From: Sphingomonadaceae bacterium
GTDB lineage: Bacteria; Pseudomonadota; Alphaproteobacteria; Sphingomonadales; Sphingomonadaceae
Length of the DNA stretch: 7,375 nucleotides
Assembly (NCBI GenBank): GCA_947446935.1
Contig: CANFIV010000069.1
Location: 1 to 7,375 of the forward strand
Direction of reading: 5' to 3'
Each line of letters begins with the position of its first letter. The first letter of the stretch is position 1. Below the pieces are notes generated by a model that did no database searches, had not been told where the DNA came from, and was given only the letters and a program-made list of their open reading frames with translations. A program made the position numbers and the translations under genes. Positions 6,384 to 7,375 of the stretch are shown here, piece after piece.

Positions 6384-6404
6384 GCAAACCCGGGAAGCAA
6401 ACCC
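6384..6404. repeat. Tandem GCAAACCC direct repeat
   Basis: GCAAACCC occurs at 6384-6391 and again at 6397-6404, a 13-bp period (GGGTTTGC on the minus strand). It lies beside the nested inverted repeat, between the divergent genes. It may be a paired regulator site; eight bases twice is suggestive only. Confidence 0.35.
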
Positions 6405-6470
6405 AATCACAGCGCCCAATGACAAAGTGGTGATGCTGTCGAGGGGTGGAGAGGGAGCTATTACCAGATC

Positions 6471-7375
6471 ATGTTGACCCAGCTTGACCGGGACCTTGCA
6501 AACGTCATGGATGGGCTGACTGCCCCCGGCGGCATGCTCTCCACCACACCGTTTGCCCGCTTTGGCCGCGAATTGCCGATGATCGCGGCGGCTCCGCCCA
6601 ATCTGGGCGCCTATTTCACGCATTTCTGCACGCTCCACGGTGCGCGCGAGTTCATCGTCGATGGCGAGGTGCGCCTGACGTTTGCGCAGACGCTCGAAGC
6701 TGCCCGCATCGTTGCGGGCGGGTTGGTCGCCGGTCACGGGCTCCAGAAGGGCGAACGCGTCGGCATCGCCGCACGCAATTCGGCCAACTGGATCGTGGCC
6801 TATATGGCCGTGCTCATGGCGGGCGGCTGCGCTGTTCTCCTCAACGGCTGGTGGCAGGGCGAGGAAATGGTCACCGGCATCGAACTCGTCGACTGCCGCT
6901 TCGTGATCGCCGATCGCCAGCGCGCGGAGCGGCTTTCGGGCCTTACCCATGGCGCGGAAATCCTGCCGCTGCTCCACGATTGTTTGCCGGCCGTGGGACT
7001 TGCCGCGCTCACGGCAAAAGGCGGCGATGCGACCACACCTCTGCCTGTTGTCACCCCGGACGATCTGGCCACGGTGCTCTTCACCTCGGGTTCGACCGGC
7101 ACGTCCAAGGGCGCCTATTCCGATCACCGTGGTGTTGTGCAGGGCACTTTCAGCTACCTTGCGCAAAGCGTCCTCGTGCTTGGCCTTATGACCCAGCGCG
7201 GTGAGGCACCGCCCCCGGATTCGCAGCCCATCGCTCTCGTCAACGTGCCGCTGTTCCATGTCACCGGCGAGGTGCCGCTGATGCTCCAGTCCTTCGCTCT
7301 CGGGCGCAAGCTGGTGCTCATGCCCAAGTGGGATGTCGTCACCGCGATGCAATTGATCGAGCGGGAACGCGTGAC
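6471..7375 (+). CDS. Acyl-CoA synthetase/ligase, AMP-binding family (3' truncated)
   Basis: The frame runs open from ATG 6471 to the right edge (301 complete codons), about half of a typical 500-570-residue enzyme. Such ligases activate a carboxylic acid with ATP to an acyl-adenylate and then form the CoA thioester. The diagnostic ATP/AMP-binding loop FTSGSTGTSKG is at 204-214, preceded by LATVL. Other family features are RLTFAQTLEAARIVAGGL (68-85), GLQKGERVGIAARNSANWI (90-108), the MAGGCAVLLNGWW block (116-128) and the VPLFHVTG motif (259-266). The C-terminal domain with the catalytic lysine lies outside the window, so the substrate cannot be judged; a fatty or aromatic acid is possible. An in-frame TGA at 6420 limits the start, and no other initiator occurs before 6471. 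GGGAG (6453-6457) is 13 nt upstream, rather far. It is divergent from lgt. Confidence 0.9.
   Translation, partial: MLTQLDRDLANVMDGLTAPGGMLSTTPFARFGRELPMIAAAPPNLGAYFTHFCTLHGAREFIVDGEVRLTFAQTLEAARIVAGGLVAGHGLQKGERVGIAARNSANWIVAYMAVLMAGGCAVLLNGWWQGEEMVTGIELVDCRFVIADRQRAERLSGLTHGAEILPLLHDCLPAVGLAALTAKGGDATTPLPVVTPDDLATVLFTSGSTGTSKGAYSDHRGVVQGTFSYLAQSVLVLGLMTQRGEAPPPDSQPIALVNVPLFHVTGEVPLMLQSFALGRKLVLMPKWDVVTAMQLIERERV

Noticed and set aside
6315..7352. 345-codon minus-strand frame opposite the acyl-CoA ligase
   Set aside because: The plus strand here encodes a clear AMP-binding enzyme with the FTSGSTGTSKG loop. The minus-strand frame is a shadow and also crosses the divergent promoter region.
1..7375. 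Mobile elements, CRISPR arrays, phage or toxin-antitoxin genes, defence systems, frameshifted genes
   Set aside because: I found no transposase, integrase, regularly spaced repeats or broken reading frames. All eight genes look like intact housekeeping or metabolic genes, apart from the two cut by the window edges.

Overview
This 7.4-kb, GC-rich window looks like core chromosome of an alphaproteobacterium, most likely a sphingomonad (Novosphingobium-like). I infer this from the protein style, the petA-petB-petC order of the bc1 genes and the apt gene right after them; I could not run a database search. No mobile element, CRISPR array, rRNA or intact tRNA was found. Six complete and two edge-truncated genes are supported, all with intact active-site or cofactor motifs. 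I do not see a convincing undescribed system here. The more interesting signals lie in the spaces between genes.

Layout: (1) 2-538 (+), the 3' part of a DedA/YqaA-type membrane protein, its start lying outside the window. It converges on (2) apt (641-1177, -), adenine salvage; a hairpin resembling a degenerate intergenic palindrome lies between them. (3) The cytochrome bc1 (complex III) operon on the minus strand: petA, Rieske protein (3444-4007); petB, cytochrome b (2140-3432); petC, cytochrome c1 (1270-2106). It ends in a strong intrinsic terminator at 1205-1230 that sits only 27 bp before the apt start codon. (4) A 311-bp gap (4008-4318) with a possible promoter inside a 9-bp inverted repeat and a tRNA-5'-end look-alike. 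(5) An NDUFAF7-type methyltransferase (4319-5401, -), directly downstream of (6) lgt (5415-6302, -), with lgt using a TTG start. (7) A 168-bp divergent gap, then (8) the 5' part of an acyl-CoA ligase (AMP-binding) gene running off the right edge (6471-7375, +).

Functionally, petABC encodes the quinol:cytochrome c oxidoreductase of the respiratory chain. The methyltransferase family is known in eukaryotes for complex I assembly, so a respiratory-chain assembly factor may sit next to complex III genes here. Lgt starts lipoprotein maturation in the inner membrane. Apt and the ligase are metabolic genes with no evident link to the others beyond position.
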